Shown piece by piece: positions 6,858-14,352 of a stretch of DNA of 14,725 nucleotides; the stretch's first letter is position 1; each line of letters begins with the position of its first letter. A program made the position numbers and the translations under genes. Origin of the DNA: Streptomycetaceae bacterium (lineage in GTDB: Bacteria > Actinomycetota > Actinomycetes > Nanopelagicales > Nanopelagicaceae); NCBI GenBank assembly GCA_027486075.1, contig JAIXPU010000067.1, positions 1-14,725 of the forward strand, read 5' to 3'. The notes beneath the pieces are model-generated. The model saw only the letters and a list, made by a program, of their open reading frames with translations. It had not been told where the DNA came from and made no database searches.

Positions 6858-9107
6858 ATGCACGTCTGGAACTCTATGTTCACGATGCGCGACAACTGAT
6901 GCGCTGTGATATTTCTCTATCTCAGCCAAGAAATTAGGATCGAGATATGGGCGGCCGTCAACAATTGAGCCTTGAACTCCTTCGATAACCGCAGCAACAT
7001 CTTCTCCAGACATTGTTTTATATGTCTCGAGAGCATGCGCTAAAGCCAATACCTGGTTGCGATTTTCGCGCAAGATTTCTTCAGCTTGAATAAGCAACTT
7101 ACCTAAGTTCTCTTCAATGCGATCGCTGAGGGCCATTCGCATCTGTTTTTCAGAATCATCTTTTCCTTTAGGGCCACCAGGTGCGCCCATTTCAAAGCGA
7201 CGATTGCTGACATGTGAAGAAATAGTTGAACCCATTCCCCAATGTCCTTCCATCAGCGATGCAATGGTGGTTGCACTTTCTAGGTCACCTGAAACTCCTG
7301 AGGAGTTATCTCCTTCGAAGAACATTCGCTCGCCTGCGAGAGATGCAAGGGATACCAAAATATCTGATTGGTATTCACTCTTCCAGCGAGTGAATTGATC
7401 ATCTGGCGGAATGCTCGCCACCATACCTAGGTAATCAGAACCTTTTTCAATCGTTGCTAAATCAATAGACATATGTTGGCGAGTGCGATGTGCCATTACC
7501 GCGTGGCACGCTTCGTGAACGGCAACAGCGTGACGTTCGCGTTCAATGTATTCAACATCCTCAGATGGGCCAAGCTCTTTCTGCTGCTTAGCTTTGATGA
7601 TGTCAGACCATTCAATTGAAGTGCGTCCATTACGAATCGCCATAATCAGCGCTTCGTTAATGGTGTCCTTAATTGTTGCGCCCGTTGCATACGGAGTAAT
7701 GGTGGCAATCTTGTCTATCTCTTCTGCAGATAGTGAGTGCGAAACCTTAGATAGATAGCCTTCATAGGTGCGGATACGTCCGGCCTTGCTTGGATATCCA
7801 ACGCGATACATACGATCAATACGTCCAGGGCGAAGGAGCGCTTCATCGAGAGATTCCGGCATATTTGTCGCCATCACAACAAGGATTCGATACTTTGGTG
7901 GATTCTTTGGGCGCATACCTAAGGTGCGCCGCACAATACGATTGAAGAATCCACGCGGTTTTTTGAGTCCAGATAGTTCAGTCAACAACGCTTGCAGAGT
8001 TCCCGAACCAGCCCCGCCACCTGCTGCTCCACCCATGACAAACTTTTCGCGGGTAATTGCAGAGACTGCAGAATCCGAGAGATAGGTGCCACCGTGGCAG
8101 TGGCTCTCGAATATCTTTGATCTATCCATCGTAGAAGTTCGCTGTGGTCCACCTTGGGTAATGATTCCGCGATTGCCAAGTGCATCTGCCTCGTCAAAGA
8201 AGACAACAACGCCACCGTAGCGAAGCGCCAACTTACGTAACTTACGGAAGAGGCTCTTTACCTTGAGAACACCGATACCAATAAACATATTTGTGAATGC
8301 ACCTGGGTCAACAAAGACGAAGGGTTTTCCAGTTTCACCAGCCATAGATTCAGCCATCAGCGTCTTACCTGTACCAGGAGGACCCCACAGAAGAATTCCG
8401 CCCGGCACATATCCGCCGTGCTTTTCGATCTCTTCTGGAGTTTCAAGGAAGAGCAAGTTTTCGCGGATGCGATTGAGAACATGGTCTTGTCCCCATACAT
8501 CGCTGAAGCGAGTGCGAATGTCATCTGGGAAATAGGTATCAACGCCGCCACGACTTAAGAAGTAGAAGAGCGCTGCAAATTGAATAACGATAAAGACAAC
8601 GGCAAACATGAGCTGTGCCAAAAATGGCAACGCTGAAAGGAATGCTTTCGGTGCTAAGAAGAGCGCCTTGATTGGTGGCTCGTCATAAATTGCACCAAGA
8701 ATGACTGCAAGCAGGAAGATAACCAGCGCCCATTTAATCGCACGGGATAGGCGAAAACGAGTCCAGTCGCTTAAGCGGTGAACCTGGCGATCGACAAAGT
8801 CAAAGTAACGCTTCCACACACCGTGATACGGCGCTAGAACTTCCGCAAGAATAAAGTGAATTTGCCTGATGACTTCAATGACTGCAAGAACGATCAGCCA
8901 AGACTTTGAGCTAGCGGTATTACGCAGCCCATCTTCAACGCTGAGAATTGGATTTTCAGCCAGGCTTGACCATGCAAGTACGAGAAAGGTGATTGCGAAG
9001 AGGAGCAAGAATTTGATGCGGTCGTAGAAAGAGAGATGAATACGTGTCTTTCTATCAGTATCGCGCGGTCTGCTCGGGCGGTTCTCTATCTGGCTAACCT
9101 GGCTCAT
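6840..9107 (-). CDS. FtsH-like membrane AAA ATPase / M41 zinc metalloprotease, divergent
   Basis: Predicted membrane-anchored ATP-dependent protease of 755 residues. Four hydrophobic stretches lie near 32-50, 69-90, 124-141 and 155-185, whereas FtsH usually has two transmembrane segments. The AAA module has Walker A GPPGTGKT (242-249), an FtsH-like pore loop FIGIG (275-279), Walker B VVFFDEAD (301-308), sensor 1 VMATN (411-415) and arginine-finger region LLRPGRIDR (424-432). The protease domain keeps the HEXXH zinc site as HEACH (531-535) and the likely third ligand D608 in SGDLESAT, followed by an EGHWGMG segment resembling FtsH. It should therefore be catalytically competent. Two insertions relative to FtsH sit between Walker B and sensor 1 (about 312-368 and 382-405). 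The ATG overlaps the lipoprotein stop (9104-9107), with AAGGAG (9117-9112) 4 nt upstream. Probably not the housekeeping FtsH. Confidence 0.88.
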   Translation of the reverse strand: MSQVSQIENRPSRPRDTDRKTRIHLSFYDRIKFLLLFAITFLVLAWSSLAENPILSVEDGLRNTASSKSWLIVLAVIEVIRQIHFILAEVLAPYHGVWKRYFDFVDRQVHRLSDWTRFRLSRAIKWALVIFLLAVILGAIYDEPPIKALFLAPKAFLSALPFLAQLMFAVVFIVIQFAALFYFLSRGGVDTYFPDDIRTRFSDVWGQDHVLNRIRENLLFLETPEEIEKHGGYVPGGILLWGPPGTGKTLMAESMAGETGKPFVFVDPGAFTNMFIGIGVLKVKSLFRKLRKLALRYGGVVVFFDEADALGNRGIITQGGPQRTSTMDRSKIFESHCHGGTYLSDSAVSAITREKFVMGGAAGGGAGSGTLQALLTELSGLKKPRGFFNRIVRRTLGMRPKNPPKYRILVVMATNMPESLDEALLRPGRIDRMYRVGYPSKAGRIRTYEGYLSKVSHSLSAEEIDKIATITPYATGATIKDTINEALIMAIRNGRTSIEWSDIIKAKQQKELGPSEDVEYIERERHAVAVHEACHAVMAHRTRQHMSIDLATIEKGSDYLGMVASIPPDDQFTRWKSEYQSDILVSLASLAGERMFFEGDNSSGVSGDLESATTIASLMEGHWGMGSTISSHVSNRRFEMGAPGGPKGKDDSEKQMRMALSDRIEENLGKLLIQAEEILRENRNQVLALAHALETYKTMSGEDVAAVIEGVQGSIVDGRPYLDPNFLAEIEKYHSASVVAHREHRVPDVHLPVLK

Positions 9108-9751
9108 CGCGCTCCTTCTACTGTGAATGAAGAAACTATCTCTTCAATTTTCTTCTGATTCTTGTTGTAACACTCAGTTGTGCAACGGACCACAAAGATA
9201 TACATCGTTGTACGGTCATTGGACATCAGTGAAGTCTGATTGATGGTCTGCTCTTTGCCATCAATCGAGAAGCTATAGACAGTCTGAACTCCCCGAGCGC
9301 CTTTCTGTACAACTTCTTGATCTACCAATATCTGAAAGTCTGGCGCGCTTGGGTCATCGCCTTCAATGATTTGAGTGACAGGAACAATGACATCTCTTAA
9401 GGTGTTGTAGGAGACAGAGTTGATTTCAGAGCTTTCTAAATCGCGAACTCGCGCAAAAGCAAGAGGTTTAGATGGAGCAGTCAAATTAAATACTTCTGCA
9501 GCCTTTAACTTCTTATTGGTTGTATAGGCAATCTGCCATTTGACCAGAGCTTGGCGTGCAGCCCCTTCAGGTTCAGTCGATTCTTTCTCATACTTATTGA
9601 GTGAGGCTGTTGATAGCGCCTTCCAATTAGTAGGAACAGAGAAGAAGACGCCTTCGCTCTTGGAAGCTGGATATAACTTAGAACTTTCGCCACATCCTGT
9701 GAGTCCAAGCACAAGGGCTATACCCATAAGGCCAATGACGGGGCGTCTCAT
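9104..9751 (-). CDS. predicted lipoprotein of unknown function
   Basis: A 215-residue exported protein. Residues 1-19 form a lipoprotein signal peptide (MRRP, then a hydrophobic run) ending in the lipobox LTGC with C20 as the lipidation site. The mature part has no further membrane segment. It contains FFSVPTNWKALS near residues 36-47, a pattern seen in extracytoplasmic beta-rich proteins of the PsbP/LpqN kind; that similarity is only suggestive. Two Cys near the C-terminus (VVRCTTECYN) could form a disulfide. The ATG at 9751 has CAGGGAG (9767-9761) 9 nt upstream. The stop overlaps the FtsH-like gene start, so the two products are likely made together, and this protein may be an extracytoplasmic partner or adaptor of that protease. 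It follows the SDR gene by 47 nt. Confidence 0.8.
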   Translation of the reverse strand: MRRPVIGLMGIALVLGLTGCGESSKLYPASKSEGVFFSVPTNWKALSTASLNKYEKESTEPEGAARQALVKWQIAYTTNKKLKAAEVFNLTAPSKPLAFARVRDLESSEINSVSYNTLRDVIVPVTQIIEGDDPSAPDFQILVDQEVVQKGARGVQTVYSFSIDGKEQTINQTSLMSNDRTTMYIFVVRCTTECYNKNQKKIEEIVSSFTVEGAR

Positions 9752-9753
9752 CT

Positions 9754-9781
9754 GGAAAGTCTCCCTGATTTCAGGAAAGTC
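9754..9781. repeat. 8-bp direct repeat flanking a dyad, upstream of the lipoprotein gene
   Basis: GGAAAGTC occurs at 9754-9761 and again at 9774-9781, exactly 20 bp apart. Between them, and overlapping the second copy, lies the dyad CCTGATTTCAGG (9764-9775). The lipoprotein ribosome-binding site, CAGGGAG on the minus strand, overlaps the dyad. This could be an operator or a translation-control element; it may also be chance. Confidence 0.35.
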
Positions 9782-9782
9782 C

Positions 9783-9798
9783 GCCAGAGATAACTGGC
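9783..9798 (-). other. short inverted repeat directly after the SDR stop codon
   Basis: GCCAG and CTGGC arms enclose a 6-nt loop in the 47-nt gap between the SDR and lipoprotein genes. There is no U-tract on either strand, so it is not a typical terminator. An RNA processing or 3'-stabilising hairpin is possible. Confidence 0.3.
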
Positions 9799-10536
9799 TT
9801 ACGGATTGGGCTGATGTATCGACCAGAGCGTCCAGATATGGGTTCGCACAGTTCGAGGCTGGCGCATGATCTGGACTATTTGGAATGCCACATCATCTGG
9901 GCGAAGGAATGTTGCCTGGCGCGGCTCTCCAGCGATTCGTCCTACATTAAGTGCGAATTCGGTCTCTGTGGCAGCTGGGCAAACCAGCGCGACTCGAACG
10001 CCCTTCTCGCGAAGTTCTCGATCCAAAGAGCCAGCAAAACCTACTTGAGCATGTTTTGTTCCGGCATAAACAGCTTCGGTTGGACCTCCACGAAAGCCCG
10101 CTGCAGATGCCACGATAACGATGTCGCCTGCTTCTTTCTCAAGCATCGCCGGAAGAGTTGCGCGAACGATGTGCACAGTGCCTTCATAGTTAGTTCGCAT
10201 CATGCGAGTTACTTCATCGTCGCTGTAATCTAGAACTGATCCATACATGCCAACGCCAGCATTTGGAACGACACAGTCGATTGTGCCAAAAGTTTCAATC
10301 GCTTTCTTTGCAACTGATCTCGAGACATCAGGGATAGCTGAGTCGCCAGCAAAGTAGGTGGCGTTTTCAGCTCCGAGTTCAGCGACCATCGCTTTTAATC
10401 TGTCTTCGTTGCGCGCATTCAACACAACCTTGCAACCAAGTTCAACTAGTTGTCTTGCAGCTGCTGCGCCAATTCCGGAAGTAGCGCCAGTGATTACTAC
10501 TACGGAATCCTTGAGGTCTCTGAGTTGATAAGTCAT
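9799..10536 (-). CDS. short-chain dehydrogenase/reductase (SDR), classical type
   Basis: Cytosolic NAD(P)(H)-dependent oxidoreductase of 245 residues; substrate unknown. Classical SDR signatures are all present: the cofactor loop TGATSGIG (16-23), NAG (92-94), the structural Asn in RTNYEG (N116), catalytic S144 in VASAAG, and the YxxxK pair Y157/K161 in VYAGTK. R42 in LNARNEDRL after the second strand suggests NADP(H) preference. The ATG at 10536 has no ribosome-binding site but is preceded by a well-formed promoter with a 6-nt spacing, so a leaderless mRNA is likely. It is the first gene of a five-gene minus-strand run (SDR, lipoprotein, FtsH-like, ABM, ROK). It is 47 nt from the lipoprotein gene, so co-transcription is plausible but the functional link is unclear. 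Confidence 0.92.
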   Translation of the reverse strand: MTYQLRDLKDSVVVITGATSGIGAAAARQLVELGCKVVLNARNEDRLKAMVAELGAENATYFAGDSAIPDVSRSVAKKAIETFGTIDCVVPNAGVGMYGSVLDYSDDEVTRMMRTNYEGTVHIVRATLPAMLEKEAGDIVIVASAAGFRGGPTEAVYAGTKHAQVGFAGSLDRELREKGVRVALVCPAATETEFALNVGRIAGEPRQATFLRPDDVAFQIVQIMRQPRTVRTHIWTLWSIHQPNP

Positions 10537-10571
10537 GGCACGAGAGTAAATCCATAGGTGTGCTTTGACAA
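10537..10571 (-). promoter_or_regulatory. candidate leaderless promoter of the SDR gene and downstream run
   Basis: On the minus strand: TTGTCA (10571-10566; 5 of 6 matches to TTGACA), 17-nt spacer, TACTCT (10548-10543; fits TANNNT), then 6 nt to the ATG at 10536. The expected transcription start is the A of the start codon. This is the best promoter match in the window. Confidence 0.55.
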
Positions 10572-10601
10572 TGCATTTGGCTTGCTTGTGAGCGAGGTCT
10601 C

Positions 10602-10643
10602 TGAAAAAAGAAAAGCTCCCGGTGTGAAAGGCACCGAGAGCTT
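10602..10643 (-). terminator. intrinsic terminator after tRNA-Arg
   Basis: On the minus strand AAGCTC-(mismatch)-CGGTG, loop of 7, CACCG-(mismatch)-GAGCTT forms an 11-bp stem with one internal mismatch (10643-10613), followed by TTTTCTTTTTT. It lies 6 nt beyond the tRNA 3' end and insulates the SDR promoter downstream. Confidence 0.85.
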
Positions 10644-10649
10644 AACTTG

Positions 10650-10722
10650 TGCGCGCGAAGGGATTCGAACCCCTAACCTTCTGATCCGTAGTCAGATGCT
10701 CTATCCGTTGAGCTACGCACGC
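10650..10722 (-). tRNA. tRNA-Arg (anticodon ACG)
   Basis: A 73-nt cloverleaf. The acceptor arms GCGTGCG and CGCGCGC pair over 7 bp with one G-U. The D arm is GCTC/GAGC, the anticodon stem TCTGA/TCAGA encloses loop CTACGGA with anticodon ACG, the variable loop is 5 nt, and the T arm AGGGG-TTCGAAT-CCCTT carries the invariant TTCGAAT. The discriminator base is A and the 3' CCA is not encoded, so it must be added after transcription. A34 is expected to be deaminated to inosine, reading CGU, CGC and CGA codons. Confidence 0.96.
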
Positions 10723-10748
10723 TTATTTAGTTATTACTGCAGATGCGA

Positions 10749-10754
10749 ATAGTA
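10749..10754 (-). promoter_or_regulatory. candidate -10 box for tRNA-Arg
   Basis: TACTAT on the minus strand, 26 nt before the tRNA 5' end. No good -35 is found at 16-18 nt, so this is weak. Confidence 0.3.
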
Positions 10755-10770
10755 CCTGCTTTTCTAGAGT

Positions 10771-10805
10771 GAGAAAAACTCGCTATTTTCGCCTATTTTC
10801 GAGCT
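10771..10805 (-). terminator. possible weak terminator after the guaB1-like gene
   Basis: On the minus strand AGCTCG (10805-10800, beginning inside the TAG stop) can pair with CGAGTT (10782-10777) over 6 bp including one G-U, followed by TTTCTC. The 17-nt loop contains a perfect direct repeat CGAAAATAG (plus-strand CTATTTTCG at 10783-10791 and 10793-10801). Stability looks modest, so read-through to the tRNA is possible. Confidence 0.4.
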
Positions 10806-12240
10806 ATCCGCGCCAAGAAGTGTTGAGTGGGCGTCCCTCTGCATAACCAGATGCAGATTGAATTCCTACGACAGCGCGGTCTGCAAACTCTGCAAGGTTA
10901 TGTGCGCCTGCATATGTGCACGATGAGCGAAGTCCAGAGATGATTTCATCAATTAAATCTTCAACTCCAGGACGGTTTGGATCGAGGAACATACGGGATG
11001 AAGAAATTCCTTCTTCGAAGAGCGTTTTACGTGCGCGGTCAAAAGCATCTTCTTGTGACGTACGTGCGCTGACGGCGCGCTTTGAAGCCATTCCGAAAGA
11101 TTCTTTATAGGCGCGTCCTGAGCTATCGCGCATTAAATCGCCAGGTGATTCATATGTACCAGCGAACCAAGAACCAATCATTACCTGTGAAGCACCTGCG
11201 GCGAGCGCTAGTGCGACATCGCGAGGATGACGTACTCCTCCATCAGCCCAGACATGCGCACCTAACTTCTTTGCCTCGGCAGCACACTCAAGGACAGCAG
11301 AGAACTGTGGTCGACCAACGCCTGTCTGCATACGTGTTGTACACATTGCACCCGGACCAACGCCCACCTTGATGATGTCGGCACCAGCTGCAACTAAATC
11401 ACGGACTCCATCTGCTGTGACAACGTTGCCGGCAACAATAGGAACGTTCAGACCTAACTTCTTAATTGCCTGAAGCGCTTCAATCATCTTCTTCTGATGG
11501 CCGTGCGCAGTATCTACAACTAGAACATCTGCGCCTGCAGCAACTAACTTGGCAGCTTTATCAGCAACATCGCCATTGATTCCAACCGCTGCTGCAATTC
11601 GAAGCTTATTGTTCTCATCTACTGCAGGTGTATACAAAGTCGCACGAAGTGCGCCGACTTTGGTGATGATTCCAACGAGTTCGCCGCTTGCTGAAACAAC
11701 TGGTGCCACAGTACGTAAGCGCTCGGTGAGGAATTCAAAAGCTTGGCGTGGATCAAGAGTGTCAGGCATTGTTGTGAGCTCTTGCGTCATTACTTGGCTC
11801 AACTGAGTAAAGCGATCAACGCCCGCTAAATCATCCTCAGTAACGATCCCAACTGGTTTCTTGCCATCGACAATCACAATTGCGCCATGCGAACGCTTAT
11901 GAATCAGAGATGCTGCATCAGCAACGGTCTCCTTCAAAGTTAAAGTAATGGGGGTTTCAAAGAATGTGTGGCGGGCTTTGACCCATGCAATGACCTCAGC
12001 TACTACTGGGATTGGAATATCTTGCGGGATCACAACTAAACCACCGCGGCGAGCAACTGTTTCAGCCATGCGGCGACCGGCGATTGCGGTCATATTTGCG
12101 ACTACGAGAGGGATTGTCGTTCCGCTGCCATCATTTGATGAGAGATCAACATCCATACGGCTTGTGAGCTCCGACTTGCTAGGAGCCATAAAGACATCGT
12201 CGTAGGTGAGGTCAAAGACCGGTTCATTTAGGAAACGCAC
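10804..12240 (-). CDS. guaB1: GuaB1 family IMP dehydrogenase-related protein, probable GMP reductase with CBS domains
   Basis: TIM-barrel enzyme of the IMPDH/GMP reductase family, 478 residues. After an N-terminal barrel segment (LTYDDV at 11-16, VVANM at 46-50), a CBS pair lies at about 95-202 (VGIVTEDDL, VGIITK). The barrel resumes with VVDTAHGH (241-248), the active-site loop GPGAMCTTR (295-303) with catalytic C300, and TGVGRPQFSAV (306-316). The GAMCTTR and TGVGRPQ forms match the actinobacterial GuaB1 group rather than housekeeping GuaB; a mycobacterial GuaB1 has been reported to act as a GMP reductase (GMP to IMP with NADPH) regulated through its CBS domains. GMP reductase activity here is by analogy. 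The start is GTG at 12240 without an evident ribosome-binding site; TAGGCT lies 7 nt upstream. The neighbouring secreted nucleotidase fits a purine-salvage context. Confidence 0.88.
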   Translation of the reverse strand: MRFLNEPVFDLTYDDVFMAPSKSELTSRMDVDLSSNDGSGTTIPLVVANMTAIAGRRMAETVARRGGLVVIPQDIPIPVVAEVIAWVKARHTFFETPITLTLKETVADAASLIHKRSHGAIVIVDGKKPVGIVTEDDLAGVDRFTQLSQVMTQELTTMPDTLDPRQAFEFLTERLRTVAPVVSASGELVGIITKVGALRATLYTPAVDENNKLRIAAAVGINGDVADKAAKLVAAGADVLVVDTAHGHQKKMIEALQAIKKLGLNVPIVAGNVVTADGVRDLVAAGADIIKVGVGPGAMCTTRMQTGVGRPQFSAVLECAAEAKKLGAHVWADGGVRHPRDVALALAAGASQVMIGSWFAGTYESPGDLMRDSSGRAYKESFGMASKRAVSARTSQEDAFDRARKTLFEEGISSSRMFLDPNRPGVEDLIDEIISGLRSSCTYAGAHNLAEFADRAVVGIQSASGYAEGRPLNTSWRG

Positions 12241-12280
12241 GTACTAAAGCCTACCTCGGACTTCTGCACCCGTTCAGGCT

Positions 12281-12319
12281 CAAAATAGAAGGGGCGCCTA
12301 GTTTCCTAGACGCCCCTTC
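12281..12319 (-). terminator. intrinsic terminator of the 5'-nucleotidase gene
   Basis: GAAGGGGCG and CTAG (12288-12301) pair with CTAG and CGCCCCTTC (12306-12319) around a TTTC-size loop, with a single c/a mismatch: 13 pairs in total. On the minus strand it is followed by a T-rich run, TATTTTG. It lies between the nucleotidase stop at 12346 and the guaB1-like start at 12240, so it separates these two transcription units; the other strand has no U-tract. Confidence 0.78.
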
Positions 12320-12345
12320 GTACTTGACTACCCTCGAATCAAGTT

Positions 12346-14352
12346 TTATGCCACCTTCTTGATGCGGCCATCTGCTGCTGGAACTTGGGTGACTTTTCCA
12401 GCTGCTAGATCTGCTTTGAGCGCTTCAACGAATACATCAAGGAGTGCTCCTTGAACCTTCGCGCGATCTGGTGAGAACACATTCACATAACCATCTCCAC
12501 CGTAGATGACGAAGTCGAGAGTTGTGATTGTGTATTGAGTTCCATCCTTTGGAATAGCAGTTCCATCTAGCTTTATTACCTCAACGATGCGGCTACCAAC
12601 CGGCTTTGTTGAGTCAAAGCTAAATTTGAAACCAGAGATCTGTGGGAAACGTCCATCACCTGGATAGTTTCCACCGACTCCGTTTTCAAGAGCCTTCCAT
12701 AGGTTTTCACCAGTTACTACGGATGTAGCAATCTGATTACCAAACGGGAAGACCGTGAATGCATCTCCTAGTGTCACATCGAGCGGCCCTGTCCCAGAAC
12801 GCACGAGCGAAGAATTTGCAGGAGTGTAAGTTCTTGCAGGGAAGGTATCGCGGATTCCCCCACCATTTTGAACCGCGAAATCTGTCTTGTACTTAGCGCG
12901 CATGAGATCTGCAATGTAATTACCCATTGGAGTTTCACCAGAACGCTCTACTGCAGGTGTTCCACCTCGAGGAAATACTCCCGAGACAGTTCCGATCTTG
13001 ACATCAAGCTTTGCAGTGAGTTGATCTTTGTACTTCTTTACCATCTCTGCAGCAGGAGCATCGGGCGTTGTAACGGTACTGAGAACGCCTGTATTAATTG
13101 TGGTTGATGCAGACTTCAACACATGTTGAATTGATTGGCCTACAACTTTGCCGCGTTTCATACAGATCTGAGAACGGGTGTATTCAACTCCCGAGTTACG
13201 AGTCTGACCAAGGATTACCGGATTGGTACGAATCGTTCCTGGGATAACAGATGCGAATGTTTGGTGGCTATGTCCACCATAGATTGCTACTGCGCCTTTT
13301 ATACCTGCAGCTAACTCGTTGAGTTGGCCCTTCGCGGTTCCATCAGCATTCTGCAACCAGCCTTGGTGAAGAAGTGCGATAACTATCTCAGCTCCTGCAG
13401 CCTTAGCTTCAGTGATTGCCTTATTTACGCCTTCAACTCCTGGGTTAATTGTGATGGTCTTTTTTGCTCCAGAAGCGCTCTTGTAATCAAGGTTGCCAGG
13501 AAATACCTGTTCGATGGTCTCTGGTGTATTTGAGCCTACAACACCGATTTTTACTCCACCGCGATCAATAATCGTAAAGTTCTTCATCTGCTTCTCGCCA
13601 GATTTAAGAACCGCGAGTGACTCTGCATCGTAGTTAGAGACAACCCACTGGAAGTTTGAGAGACCAATCATCTTATTGAGGTGATCTAGGTTGCGGTCAT
13701 GCTCGTGATTACCTGGAATCGAGACATCGAGCTTTGCTGCATTAAGAGTTTCAATTGTTGGAATTTCTTCAAACTCTGTCGAAATTGGAGGCGCTGCTCC
13801 AAAGTTGTCTCCAGAGGAGAGAGCTACCGTTGCAGCATTTGCCTTACGGTCAGCTTCCCAGTTGCTTGCCAATAACGCTGCTCCGAATGAAGTACCGACC
13901 TCAATTGCACCGTGTAAGTCGCTCAGCTGAAGTACTTGGACCGCCCTGTTAGTAGGTGATGCCACTGTGGCAAGTTGCGCCGCAGAAAAGGTTCTTGATG
14001 ATGCAGTCGGCCTTGAGAATCCATATTCATTTACGGCTTGCACTACTGGAGTTCCTGCTGGTTGACCGATAACTACTGGCATTGTTACAACGTTGCTTGC
14101 TTTTGCTGGAACAAAGATTGGGCAAGAACCGGCACCGGCTGAAACAACATAACCGGTAACGCCTGGATTAACGTCAGCACCAGGTACCCAGCGCACAACG
14201 ACGCCTGCAGCCCCCAAATAAGAGGTTACGCTCGTTGGCGCGTTCGGGAGTGAATATGTATTTGCGGTCGCAACTGGCGACATGACAGAGAGCAGGAGCG
14301 CTGAAGCTAATCCGAGCGCTCCGCCTAAAGATTTAATTTTTGAGGTTTTCAT
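12346..14352 (-). CDS. secreted 5'-nucleotidase / 2',3'-cyclic phosphodiesterase family, with N-terminal FnIII-like domain
   Basis: Exported metallophosphoesterase of 668 residues, expected to dephosphorylate nucleotides outside the membrane and release nucleosides and phosphate. Residues 1-30 are a Sec signal peptide (KTSKIK, hydrophobic core, cleavage likely after ATA). About 37-125 resembles a fibronectin type III domain (PNAPTSVTS, VVVRWVPG, PVVQAVNEYGFS). The metal-binding domain has LSDLHG (D145, H147), SGDNFG (180-185), PGNHEHD (213-219), LLHQG (H329) and YGGHSHQ (358-364). The C-terminal substrate domain shows ETPMGNYIADLMR (473-485), NGGGIRDTF (496-504) and YGGDGY (617-622). No LPXTG anchor or C-terminal membrane helix is seen, so it is probably released or non-covalently attached. 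No ribosome-binding site precedes the ATG at 14352. The 77-bp spacer upstream (14353-14429) shows no feature I can support. Confidence 0.92.
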   Translation of the reverse strand: MKTSKIKSLGGALGLASALLLSVMSPVATANTYSLPNAPTSVTSYLGAAGVVVRWVPGADVNPGVTGYVVSAGAGSCPIFVPAKASNVVTMPVVIGQPAGTPVVQAVNEYGFSRPTASSRTFSAAQLATVASPTNRAVQVLQLSDLHGAIEVGTSFGAALLASNWEADRKANAATVALSSGDNFGAAPPISTEFEEIPTIETLNAAKLDVSIPGNHEHDRNLDHLNKMIGLSNFQWVVSNYDAESLAVLKSGEKQMKNFTIIDRGGVKIGVVGSNTPETIEQVFPGNLDYKSASGAKKTITINPGVEGVNKAITEAKAAGAEIVIALLHQGWLQNADGTAKGQLNELAAGIKGAVAIYGGHSHQTFASVIPGTIRTNPVILGQTRNSGVEYTRSQICMKRGKVVGQSIQHVLKSASTTINTGVLSTVTTPDAPAAEMVKKYKDQLTAKLDVKIGTVSGVFPRGGTPAVERSGETPMGNYIADLMRAKYKTDFAVQNGGGIRDTFPARTYTPANSSLVRSGTGPLDVTLGDAFTVFPFGNQIATSVVTGENLWKALENGVGGNYPGDGRFPQISGFKFSFDSTKPVGSRIVEVIKLDGTAIPKDGTQYTITTLDFVIYGGDGYVNVFSPDRAKVQGALLDVFVEALKADLAAGKVTQVPAADGRIKKVA

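Noticed and set aside
10558..10752. A 64-codon open frame on the plus strand encoding a peptide with REGIRTPNLLIRSQMLYPLSYA
   Set aside because: This peptide is the antisense translation of the tRNA-Arg gene, a common annotation artefact.
10783..10801. Direct repeat CTATTTTCG twice as a possible repeat array or regulatory site
   Set aside because: There are only two copies, and it forms the loop of the putative terminator; there is no spacer-repeat regularity to suggest CRISPR or an iteron array.
12241..12253. TAGGCT 7 nt before the GTG of the guaB1-like gene as another leaderless promoter
   Set aside because: The -10 spacing is close, but no -35 box is found at 16-18 nt, so I do not list it as a promoter.
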